Assembly: GCA_035628035.1 (NCBI GenBank)
Contig: DASPKS010000043.1
Location: 1-8,750 of the forward strand
Source of the DNA: DASPKS01 sp035628035
Lineage (GTDB): Bacteria; Bacteroidota; Rhodothermia; Rhodothermales; Rubricoccaceae
Length of the DNA: 8,750 bases
Direction of reading: 5' to 3'
Every line of letters starts with the position of its first letter. Position 1 is the first letter of the stretch. A model generated the notes under the pieces. It did no database searches and was not told the DNA's origin. It saw only the letters and a program-made list of their open reading frames with translations. This document shows positions 1 through 4,801 of this stretch, piece by piece. A program made the translations under genes and the position numbers.

Positions 1-204
1 GCTCGCCGCCAGACGCAACGTGGCGAACCCGGCAAGGTGCAGGGCTACGGCCAAGAGGAGACCACGGAAGAGAAACGCCTGGTAGCTCGCGCGGAGGCCG
101 GCGGCGCCGAGGGCGAGCGGCGTGTCGGTGAGATGGTCTAGGGCTTCGAGCGGGTCCATCCGCTCAAGCTCTGCGAGCGTAGGGAGGGTAGAGTGCTCGG
201 CCAT
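1..204 (-). CDS. TonB-family protein, N-terminal 68 residues (runs off the left edge)
   Basis: This reading frame starts at ATG 204-202 and stays open to the window edge. Its 68 visible residues match the N-terminus of the adjacent tonB: with Met16 aligned to TonB Met28, 31 of the next 45 residues are identical (about 69% by my hand alignment). The shared part is a cytoplasmic block with EALDHLTD, PLALGAAGLR and SY, followed by a membrane anchor at about residues 44-63. The anchor carries His56, placed like the functional His20 of E. coli TonB, with Ala52 where E. coli has Ser16. The start is supported by an alignable leader before both genes (CCGAGGCC, then 4-5 nt, then ATG). The proline linker and C-terminal receptor-binding domain would lie outside the window and are not seen. 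It is probably a tandem tonB duplicate, but the C-terminus could carry a different domain. Confidence 0.8.
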   Translation of the reverse strand, partial: MAEHSTLPTLAELERMDPLEALDHLTDTPLALGAAGLRASYQAFLFRGLLLAVALHLAGFATLRLAAS

Positions 205-391
205 GTCAGGGCCTCGGCTGGTGGAGCCGGGCGGCACCCCTCCTCTTCGCGGGGGCAGGCTTGCCGATCCCGGCGGGGCAGTCCTGTCCCACCCCGGCGC
301 GCAGGCCGGGCCAGCACAGGCGGGTCGAGCGGGCGCGCGGCGCCCGATTACGAAGCAGGCCCGGCTTGGGGGCCGGGCCTGCTGTCGTGGG
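205..391. other. Intergenic region between the two tonB-like genes
   Basis: These 187 nt separate tonB from its upstream-edge paralogue. They contain the GC-rich hairpin at 354-383 just after the tonB stop codon. The remaining ~150 nt are extremely GC-rich. I see no clear -7/-33 Bacteroidota promoter, no sigma-54 element and no further reading frame with family signals. Either weak read-through from the exb operon or an unrecognised promoter must express the second gene. Confidence 0.5.
354..383 (-). terminator. GC-rich hairpin after tonB, possible intrinsic terminator
   Basis: An 11-bp perfect stem (355-365 with 372-382, GCAGGCCCGGC and its complement) encloses a 6-nt loop, and an extra A-T pair (354/383) closes the base. 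It starts 9 nt after the tonB stop codon. On the minus strand the stem is followed by TTCGTAAT rather than a real U-tract. It could therefore be a weak terminator, an attenuator that lets some transcripts reach the second tonB, or a 3'-end stabilising hairpin. Confidence 0.6.
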
Positions 392-1264
392 CTAGTTGAG
401 GCGGAACGTGATGGGGATCGCCACCCACACCGCGACGGGGCGCCCGTTCTGCTGGGCGGGCGAGAACGTCCACCGGCGGACGGCGTCCATCGCCGCTTGG
501 TCGAGGAGCTCGTGGACGCCCCGCATGAGGCGCACCTCGCGGACGGTCCCCTCGGGGGTCACCCACGCGCGGACGGTCACGCGGCCCTCGACGCCGGCGC
601 GGCGCGCGAAGTCGGGGTACTCCGGCTGCGGCTGATTGATCGGCGTCGCCTGCACCTCGACCGCCACGAAGTCCGGCGGCGGGCCGTCCGACGGCGGGGG
701 CGGCGGGGGCGGCGGCGGCGGCGGAGGCGGCGGGGGCGGGGGTGCCACAGGCCCTGGCGGGCCGGTCCCCTCGATCACGCCGACGCCTTCGCTGATCCCC
801 TCGCCCACGTTCTGCTCCAGCTCCTCCTGCGAGGCGATGGTCTGCTCGGGCGGCGCTTCCGCATCTGGCACCGCTTCCGGGATGCCGGCGACCACCGGGG
901 TCGGCGGCGCCGGCGGCGGCGGCACGTCGGGCGGCGTCGGGGCGTCGGCCACCGACGGCGGCGGCGCGAGGTCGGCGTAGTTCACCATCTGCATCGCCTC
1001 GGGCGCCTCCTCCTGCTCGCCGAACATTTTGATGAGCTGGAACGAGCCGAAGCCGGCCACATGGAGGAAGATGGCGATGGCGAGGCCGATCATGAAGAAC
1101 CGCTTGTAGCTCCGCCGGAGGCCGGCGGCCCCCAGCGCGAGCGGGCGGTCGGTGAGGTGATCGAGCGCCTCCATCGTGTCCATGTCCTCGATCCGCTCGG
1201 GCTCGAGGGCCTCGCGCGGCTGGGCGGGGGCGTCGACGTCAGGGTTGGGGTTCTCCGGGTTCAT
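392..1264 (-). CDS. tonB: TonB energy-transducing protein with long cytoplasmic N-terminus and polyproline linker
   Basis: A 290-residue TonB: it couples the ExbB/ExbD proton motor to outer-membrane TonB-dependent receptors. Domains in order: a hydrophilic cytoplasmic N-terminus of about 55 residues; a single membrane anchor at about 56-77 with His68 in the place of E. coli His20; a proline-rich periplasmic linker (100-200) with 17 consecutive prolines at 175-191; and a canonical C-terminal TonB domain at about 210-290. That domain has the YP motif (Y216-P217), an EGRVTVR strand, LDQAAMDAVRRW and the closing IPITF strand. Classical TonB has only about ten residues before the anchor, so the N-terminal extension is unusual, and part of it recurs in the neighbouring paralogue. 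The ATG follows CCGAGGCC, the nearest thing to a Shine-Dalgarno in this operon. It is last in exbB-exbD1-exbD2-tonB, 48 nt after exbD2, and a hairpin follows. Family assignment is near certain; the specific receptors are unknown. Confidence 0.96.
   Translation of the reverse strand: MNPENPNPDVDAPAQPREALEPERIEDMDTMEALDHLTDRPLALGAAGLRRSYKRFFMIGLAIAIFLHVAGFGSFQLIKMFGEQEEAPEAMQMVNYADLAPPPSVADAPTPPDVPPPPAPPTPVVAGIPEAVPDAEAPPEQTIASQEELEQNVGEGISEGVGVIEGTGPPGPVAPPPPPPPPPPPPPPPPPSDGPPPDFVAVEVQATPINQPQPEYPDFARRAGVEGRVTVRAWVTPEGTVREVRLMRGVHELLDQAAMDAVRRWTFSPAQQNGRPVAVWVAIPITFRLN
692..742 (-). repeat. Seventeen-proline codon run in tonB, G-tract rich on the plus strand
   Basis: Seventeen consecutive proline codons (TonB residues 175-191) are written mostly as CCC and CCG. 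The complementary plus strand therefore holds four runs of five Gs, at 696-700, 705-709, 732-736 and 738-742. Proline runs are common in TonB linkers, where they form extended rods. A perfect run this long is expected to stall ribosomes without EF-P and is a candidate length-variable microsatellite. G-quadruplex formation on the template strand is possible but not shown. Confidence 0.9.
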
Positions 1265-1312
1265 GGCAGGCCTCGGTTGGGGGCCAGAGAGATAAACGGG
1301 GACGCCAGCTTT

Positions 1313-1846
1313 TTATTGAGGCGTCGTGGGGGCTGCGGGGGTGCCGGCCGCCGGGGCGGCCTCCGCTTCGACCGGCGTCACGGGGGCGCCGACGGCCTGG
1401 AGCTCGGTCACGTCCTGCGGCGTCATCGGGGCGAGGGCGAACCGGGTGATCTCGGCGAGCTGGAGCTCGTCGAGGATGTCGACCGTCGAGACGTAGTTCG
1501 CCTCGCGGTCCACCTTCACGAGCGTGACGAGGTCGGGCCGTGCGCGGAGCTCGCGGACGAGGATCGGGTTGAGGCTGTCCATCGTCGTCCGCTCGGGGGT
1601 GTTCCGCGCGATGTTCCAGTAGACGGCGCCGTCGGCAGCCACGCGGAGCGTGAGCAGCTTCGACTCGGCGATCTCGACGCCCTCATCGCTCTCGGGGAGG
1701 TTGATCTCCATCGCCTGGGGGCGGCTGAAGACCGTCGTGAGCATGAAGAACGTCAGGAGCAGGAAGGCCACGTCCACCATCGGCGTGAGGTCCTGCACGA
1801 TGCCGGGCCGCTTCTTACCGCCCTTGGCGAAAGGGTTGGATGCCAT
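1313..1846 (-). CDS. exbD: ExbD/TolR-family motor subunit, second copy with Ala/Pro tail
   Basis: A 177-residue ExbD/TolR biopolymer transport protein. It has a short basic cytoplasmic N-terminus (KKR at 11-13), one membrane helix at about 24-40 containing VDVAFLLLTFFMLTT, and a periplasmic domain at about 45-140. Asp25 in the helix matches the essential proton-carrying aspartate of E. coli ExbD (Asp25). With ExbB it makes the proton-driven stator-like complex that energises TonB. It differs from the preceding ExbD throughout the periplasmic domain, and it carries an extra low-complexity C-terminal tail (about 152-177, Ala/Pro/Thr/Glu) after the usual ITRFAL ending. It lies 20 nt after exbD1 and 48 nt before tonB. 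The ATG is preceded by a pyrimidine-rich leader with no Shine-Dalgarno. TolR is the alternative name, but the adjacent tonB favours ExbD. Confidence 0.94.
   Translation of the reverse strand: MASNPFAKGGKKRPGIVQDLTPMVDVAFLLLTFFMLTTVFSRPQAMEINLPESDEGVEIAESKLLTLRVAADGAVYWNIARNTPERTTMDSLNPILVRELRARPDLVTLVKVDREANYVSTVDILDELQLAEITRFALAPMTPQDVTELQAVGAPVTPVEAEAAPAAGTPAAPTTPQ
1734..1786 (-). repeat. 53-nt near-identical segment shared by the two exbD genes (copy at 2198-2250)
   Basis: The DNA for the membrane helix of exbD2 (1734-1786) and that of exbD1 (2198-2250) match at 51 of 53 positions. The differences are 1760/2224 and 1783/2247. The rest of the genes are diverged. The segment includes the conserved aspartate helix. 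Strong protein constraint with biased codon use or local gene conversion could explain it. Confidence 0.85.
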
Positions 1847-1866
1847 GGGAGTGGGGGATAGGGCCG

Positions 1867-2295
1867 TCAGGCCTGTGCGTCTTCGAGGTCGGTGACGAGG
1901 GCGAAGCGGGTGATGCGGGCTTCCTTGAGCGCGTCCATGACGTCCTCGATCACGCCGGCCTTGGCGCCGCGGTCGGCCCGGATCACGGTGCGGACCTGGG
2001 GGTTCTGCGTGCGGAGCTGGATGAGGACCGACGTGAGGTCCTCGAGCGGGACCGCCACGCCCTCGCTCTCACCCGCCCCAACGAAGAGCTGGCCCTGCTC
2101 GCCGACGTGGACCGTCATGATGTTGGACCCGGGCAGCTTGATCTCGGTGTGGGACGACGGCAGCACGACCTCGACGGGGGCCGGGGCCTTGAACTGCGTC
2201 GTGAGCATGAAGAACGTCAGGAGTAGGAAGGCCACGTCCACCATCGCCGTCATGTCGAGGCGGGGGCCTTTGCCGGTGACAGGTGCGCCAGCCAT
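1867..2295 (-). CDS. exbD: ExbD/TolR-family motor subunit, first copy
   Basis: A 142-residue ExbD of normal family length. Residues 1-15 are cytoplasmic, about 17-34 form the single membrane helix (VDVAFLLLTFFMLTT) with the conserved proton-relay Asp20, and the remainder is the periplasmic domain ending in ITRFALVTD. It pairs with ExbB as the proton-driven motor for TonB. It follows exbB after a 76-77 nt spacer holding a strong GC hairpin, and precedes exbD2 by 20 nt. The ATG leader is pyrimidine-rich (CCCGACCTCCC) without a Shine-Dalgarno. The leader of exbD2 is similar, which fits an old tandem duplication. Two ExbD copies beside one ExbB are common in Bacteroidota-type TonB operons; whether they form hetero- or alternative homodimers cannot be seen here. 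Confidence 0.95.
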   Translation of the reverse strand: MAGAPVTGKGPRLDMTAMVDVAFLLLTFFMLTTQFKAPAPVEVVLPSSHTEIKLPGSNIMTVHVGEQGQLFVGAGESEGVAVPLEDLTSVLIQLRTQNPQVRTVIRADRGAKAGVIEDVMDALKEARITRFALVTDLEDAQA

Positions 2296-2319
2296 GGGAG
2301 GTCGGGGCTAAGGGGGAGC

Positions 2320-2353
2320 GGGCGGGGCAGGCGCGGGCACTCCGCGCCCGCCC
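2320..2353 (-). promoter_or_regulatory. Strong intercistronic hairpin between exbB and exbD1
   Basis: The spacer between exbB and exbD1 folds into an outer 7-bp stem (2320-2326 with 2347-2353, GGGCGGG with CCCGCCC) and an inner 5-bp stem (2332-2336 with 2342-2346) around a 5-nt loop, with a 5-nt bulge on one side. No T-run follows on the minus strand. It is therefore more likely an RNA-stability or processing element, or a partial attenuator setting the ExbB:ExbD ratio, than a full terminator. Confidence 0.5.
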
Positions 2354-2372
2354 CATAGCGCTGCGGGTGGGG

Positions 2373-3161
2373 TCAGGCGCCGACGATGCCGGGCGCGGAG
2401 GTGGCCGAGGCACCGACGTGGCGCTGCGTGCGCGCGTGGGCAGCCGAGCGGAGGCCGAGCGCGTGCATGAGGGCGGCGCCCGCCTCCTCGGTCGTCTGCG
2501 TGATGCCGTCCACCTTCGTCGTGAAGTAGTTGTACGCGACGATGGCGAGGATGGCGGCGATGAGCCCGCCAGCCGTGTTGATGAGGGCCTCCGAGATCCC
2601 GAGGGAGAGCTGCGTCGCGTCCGGCGCGCCGGCGTGGGCGAGAGCGGCGAACGAGCGGATCATCCCGATGGTCGTCCCGAGGAGGCCCACCATCGTCGCG
2701 ATGGAGGCGATGGTCGAGAGCGCGGTGAGGTTCCGCTCCAGCGCGGGGGTCTCTAGCGTCTTCGCCTCGTCGATGGCGTGCTCGACCTCATCGGCCGCCA
2801 CGCGGCGGTCCTGGATGCCCTCGGCGTTGAGGGCGTCGTAGCGGTGGAGGGCAGCGGCGAGGATACCGGCCATCGTGCCGCCGCGCGCCTCGCACAGCTC
2901 GATGGCGCCCTGGACGTCGCCCGCGCGGGCGCGGTCGAGCACGTCGCGGAGGAACGGCACGGACGAGCCCCGGCCGGCCGCCTTGCTCAGCGAGAGGATC
3001 CGCTCGAAGACGAGCGTGACCACGAGGATCATCAGCACGATGAGCACGATTACGAGCGGGCCGCCGTGCTGGATGAACTCCGGGAGGAGGTACTCGAAGA
3101 TGGCCCAGGCCGCGACGGAGGCGAGGATCAAGACGATCCAGAAGAAGGTGGCGTTCTTCAT
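2373..3161 (-). CDS. exbB: ExbB/TolQ/MotA-family proton channel
   Basis: A 262-residue inner-membrane protein of the MotA/TolQ/ExbB family, the channel-forming part of the TonB motor. Hydrophobic segments lie at about 6-26, 34-54, 149-170 and 193-213; the first is an extra N-terminal helix, as in many Bacteroidota ExbB proteins, while E. coli ExbB has three. The cytoplasmic region at about 55-148 lies between the second and third. The family signature is in the last two helices: GLLGTTIGMI at 159-168, then SEALINTAGGLIAAI at 190-204. The C-terminal ~25 residues are low complexity. The ATG at 3161-3159 begins the first hydrophobic helix and has no Shine-Dalgarno. It opens the exbB-exbD1-exbD2-tonB operon, behind a 296-nt intergenic region with possible regulatory sites. 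TolQ is the alternative, but the operon ends in tonB. Confidence 0.95.
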   Translation of the reverse strand: MKNATFFWIVLILASVAAWAIFEYLLPEFIQHGGPLVIVLIVLMILVVTLVFERILSLSKAAGRGSSVPFLRDVLDRARAGDVQGAIELCEARGGTMAGILAAALHRYDALNAEGIQDRRVAADEVEHAIDEAKTLETPALERNLTALSTIASIATMVGLLGTTIGMIRSFAALAHAGAPDATQLSLGISEALINTAGGLIAAILAIVAYNYFTTKVDGITQTTEEAGAALMHALGLRSAAHARTQRHVGASATSAPGIVGA

Positions 3162-3200
3162 GATTCTGGGGAAAGCGAAGGGGGCGACACGCCCGGGTGA

Positions 3201-3217
3201 GGGGGTTCGAATCCCTT
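3201..3217 (+). other. tRNA T-arm-like sequence (no complete tRNA)
   Basis: GGTTCGAATCC at 3204-3214 is an exact match to the tRNA B-box/T-loop consensus. It can form a 5-bp stem (3201-3205 with 3213-3217, two G-T pairs) around the 7-nt loop TTCGAAT. No matching acceptor, D-arm or anticodon arm is visible upstream, where exbB coding begins at 3161. It could be a 3'-tRNA fragment, such as an old attachment site, or chance. Confidence 0.3.
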
Positions 3218-3220
3218 ATC

Positions 3221-3235
3221 CCAAACCGGATGCCA
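3221..3235 (-). promoter_or_regulatory. Candidate sigma-54 (-24/-12) promoter of exbB
   Basis: On the minus strand TGGCATCCGGTTTGG lines up with the sigma-54 consensus TGGCAC-N5-TTGC at the right spacing: the -24 GG and most of the -24 box are present, as is TTG of the -12 box. The usually invariant -12 C is replaced by G. Its end is 60 nt from the exbB ATG, implying a leader of about 48 nt. The neighbouring gene encodes a sigma-54-type activator, which makes the match more interesting. The missing C makes it only a candidate. Confidence 0.35.
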
Positions 3236-3299
3236 ACGGCGAAACGGGCGCCGGAGCGGCGTTTTCTCGAGCTTTCATCGCCGGGCCGCGGCAGCGCCG

Positions 3300-3312
3300 T
3301 TGCAGGATGCAA
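3300..3312. promoter_or_regulatory. Inverted repeat TTGCA-GGA-TGCAA, candidate operator
   Basis: A perfect 5-3-5 inverted repeat in the intergenic region upstream of exbB. It is centred about 97 nt before the transcription start that the sigma-54-like element would predict, a usual distance for an upstream activator site. A near copy lies at 3410-3422. The binding protein is unknown; the NtrC-type regulator encoded next door is the obvious candidate. Confidence 0.35.
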
Positions 3313-3409
3313 GGGCTACGGCCGACCGGGCGGGGAGAAAGGCGTCTTAGAACGGGCTTGGGGGAAGGGGGCGGAGTCAAAGCTAAGAAAACCCACTGAT
3401 GTTCCGGCC

Positions 3410-3422
3410 TTGCAAAATGCAG
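3410..3422. promoter_or_regulatory. Inverted repeat TTGCA-AAA-TGCAG, candidate operator
   Basis: This is a second 5-3-5 repeat with the same arms as 3300-3312 apart from one mismatch in the last base, about 110 nt further upstream. Its left half is part of the direct repeat CCTTGCAAA, found again at 3441-3449. It may be a distal activator site. Alternatively it may act in the 3' region of the response-regulator transcript. Confidence 0.3.
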
Positions 3423-3457
3423 AACGGGCCACCCCTCCCCCCTTGCAAACCAATTTC

Positions 3458-4801
3458 TTACCCCAAGCCGTAGCGCTTCCGCTTCCGCCAGAGCGTGGCG
3501 GGGTCGATGCCGAGGACGCGGGCGGCCTCCTCGTAGTCCTTCGCCGCCGCGAGCACGCGCACGATGTGGCGGCGCTCCACCTCCTCCAGCGAGAGGAGCG
3601 GCTCGCCCGCCTCCGGCGCGCCCCGCATCTCCTCGGGCAGGTGGCGCACCTCGACGGCCCCCCCACGCGCCAGCAGCACCGCCCGCTCGATGGTGTTCTC
3701 GAGCTCGCGCACGTTCCCGGGCCACCGGTACGCCTGCAGCGCACGCATGGCCTCCGGCGAGAATGAGGGCGCCGCGCCGCCCGCCGCGCGCTCGGCGAAG
3801 TGGGCCACGAGGAGCGGCACGTCGTCGGGCCGCTCGCGGAGCGGGGGGAGCCGGAGGCGGACGCCGTTGAGCCGGTAGAAGAGGTCCTCGCGGAACGTCC
3901 CCTCGCGGAGCGCCGCGTCGAGGTTCTTGTTCGTTGCCGCGACGACGCGCACGTCCACGCTCCGCGGGGTACTCTCGCCGACGCGCTCGACCTCCTTGTG
4001 CTGGAGCACGCGGAGCAGCTTCACCTGCACGCTCGCCGGCACCTCCCCCACCTCGTCGAGGAAGAGGGTGCCACCGTGGGCCGCCTCGAATCGCCCCTGC
4101 CGGTCCTTGACGGCGCCGGTGAACGCGCCCCTGACGTGGCCGAACAGCTCGCTCTCGAACAGGCTCTCCGGGATGGCCGCGCAGTTGACGCGCACGAACG
4201 GTCCACTCGCGCGGGGGCTCTGCTCGTGGAGCAGCGCGGCGACGAGCTCTTTCCCCGTCCCGCTCTCGCCTTCAATGAGGACCGGCAGCGTGCTCGCGGC
4301 CACGCTCGTGGCGAGGTCGAGGAGGTCGCGGAAGGCGGCGTTGCGCGTAAGGACGGGCCCGTAGCCGCGCCCCTCATCGGTGAGCTGGGCGCGGAGCGCG
4401 GCCACCTCGCCGCGCAGTCGGCCGTGCTCCAACGCGCGCTCGGCGAGGAGCCGCACCTCGTCGAGCTCGAACGGCTTCTGGAGGTAGTGGAACGCCCCCC
4501 GCTTCACCGCCTCCACGGCGGTCTCGATGGAGCCGTGTGCGGTGATGATGACGACGGGCGTCTCCGGCGCGCGCGCGCGGAGCGCATCGAGGACCTGGAG
4601 CCCGTCGAGCGGGCGCATCATGAGGTCCACGAAGGCGAGGTCGAACCGGCCGGGGCCGCCTTCGGCGACCGCGGCGACGGCGTCGTGCGGGCGCGCGAAC
4701 GGCTCGACCGTGTGGCCGAGCGCGCGGAGCGCCAGCTCCATCGTCTTGAGGATGTGCGGCTCATCGTCCACGACGAGCACGCGGGGAGGGGCGTCAGCCA
4801 T
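3458..4801 (-). CDS. NtrC-family sigma-54-dependent response regulator
   Basis: A 447-residue regulator with the three standard modules. The receiver (about 7-120) has the acidic pair D12-D13, phospho-acceptor Asp59, Thr87 and Lys109. The AAA+ central domain (about 145-375) has Walker A GESGTGKE at 178-185, the sigma-54-contacting GAFTGA loop at 225-230, Walker B TLFLDE at 245-250 and RWPGNVREL at 359-367. A Fis-type helix-turn-helix follows at about 405-445 (EEAARVLGIDPATLWRKRKRYG). An intact GAFTGA means it should activate sigma-54 RNA polymerase. The reading frame is open further upstream, but ATG 4801-4799 begins the receiver at the proper place and overlaps the kinase stop (ATGGCTGA, 8 nt), so it is probably translationally coupled. 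Its phosphodonor is very likely the preceding kinase. Target genes are unknown; the TonB operon immediately downstream is a candidate. The KinB/AlgB pair of Pseudomonas has a similar design. Confidence 0.96.
   Translation of the reverse strand: MADAPPRVLVVDDEPHILKTMELALRALGHTVEPFARPHDAVAAVAEGGPGRFDLAFVDLMMRPLDGLQVLDALRARAPETPVVIITAHGSIETAVEAVKRGAFHYLQKPFELDEVRLLAERALEHGRLRGEVAALRAQLTDEGRGYGPVLTRNAAFRDLLDLATSVAASTLPVLIEGESGTGKELVAALLHEQSPRASGPFVRVNCAAIPESLFESELFGHVRGAFTGAVKDRQGRFEAAHGGTLFLDEVGEVPASVQVKLLRVLQHKEVERVGESTPRSVDVRVVAATNKNLDAALREGTFREDLFYRLNGVRLRLPPLRERPDDVPLLVAHFAERAAGGAAPSFSPEAMRALQAYRWPGNVRELENTIERAVLLARGGAVEVRHLPEEMRGAPEAGEPLLSLEEVERRHIVRVLAAAKDYEEAARVLGIDPATLWRKRKRYGLG

Larger units (their letters stand above)
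3162..3457. other. 296-nt regulatory intergenic region between the response regulator and exbB
   Basis: This is the longest non-coding stretch of the window and is less GC-rich than the genes around it. It holds a sigma-54-like element, two TTGCA-N3-TGCAR inverted repeats, a direct repeat CCTTGCAAA (3408-3416 and 3441-3449, 33 nt apart) and a T-arm-like sequence. A 9-mer, AGAACGGGC, also occurs twice (3349-3357 and 3421-3429). I found no convincing terminator for the response regulator and no additional gene here. Confidence 0.6.

Noticed and set aside
122..1861. Long plus-strand open frame across tonB and exbD2 (579 codons)
   Set aside because: It is Arg/Gly-rich with no recognisable domain and lies antisense to tonB and exbD2, whose family motifs are unmistakable. 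Long antisense frames are expected at this GC content.
3400..3430. Second sigma-54 site (TGGCCCG...TGCAT on the minus strand)
   Set aside because: The GG-to-GC spacing is 8 rather than 10 nt, which sigma-54 does not tolerate.
3380..3457. Terminator for the response regulator
   Set aside because: Short palindromes and G/C runs are present, but no stem of useful length followed by a T-run on the minus strand.
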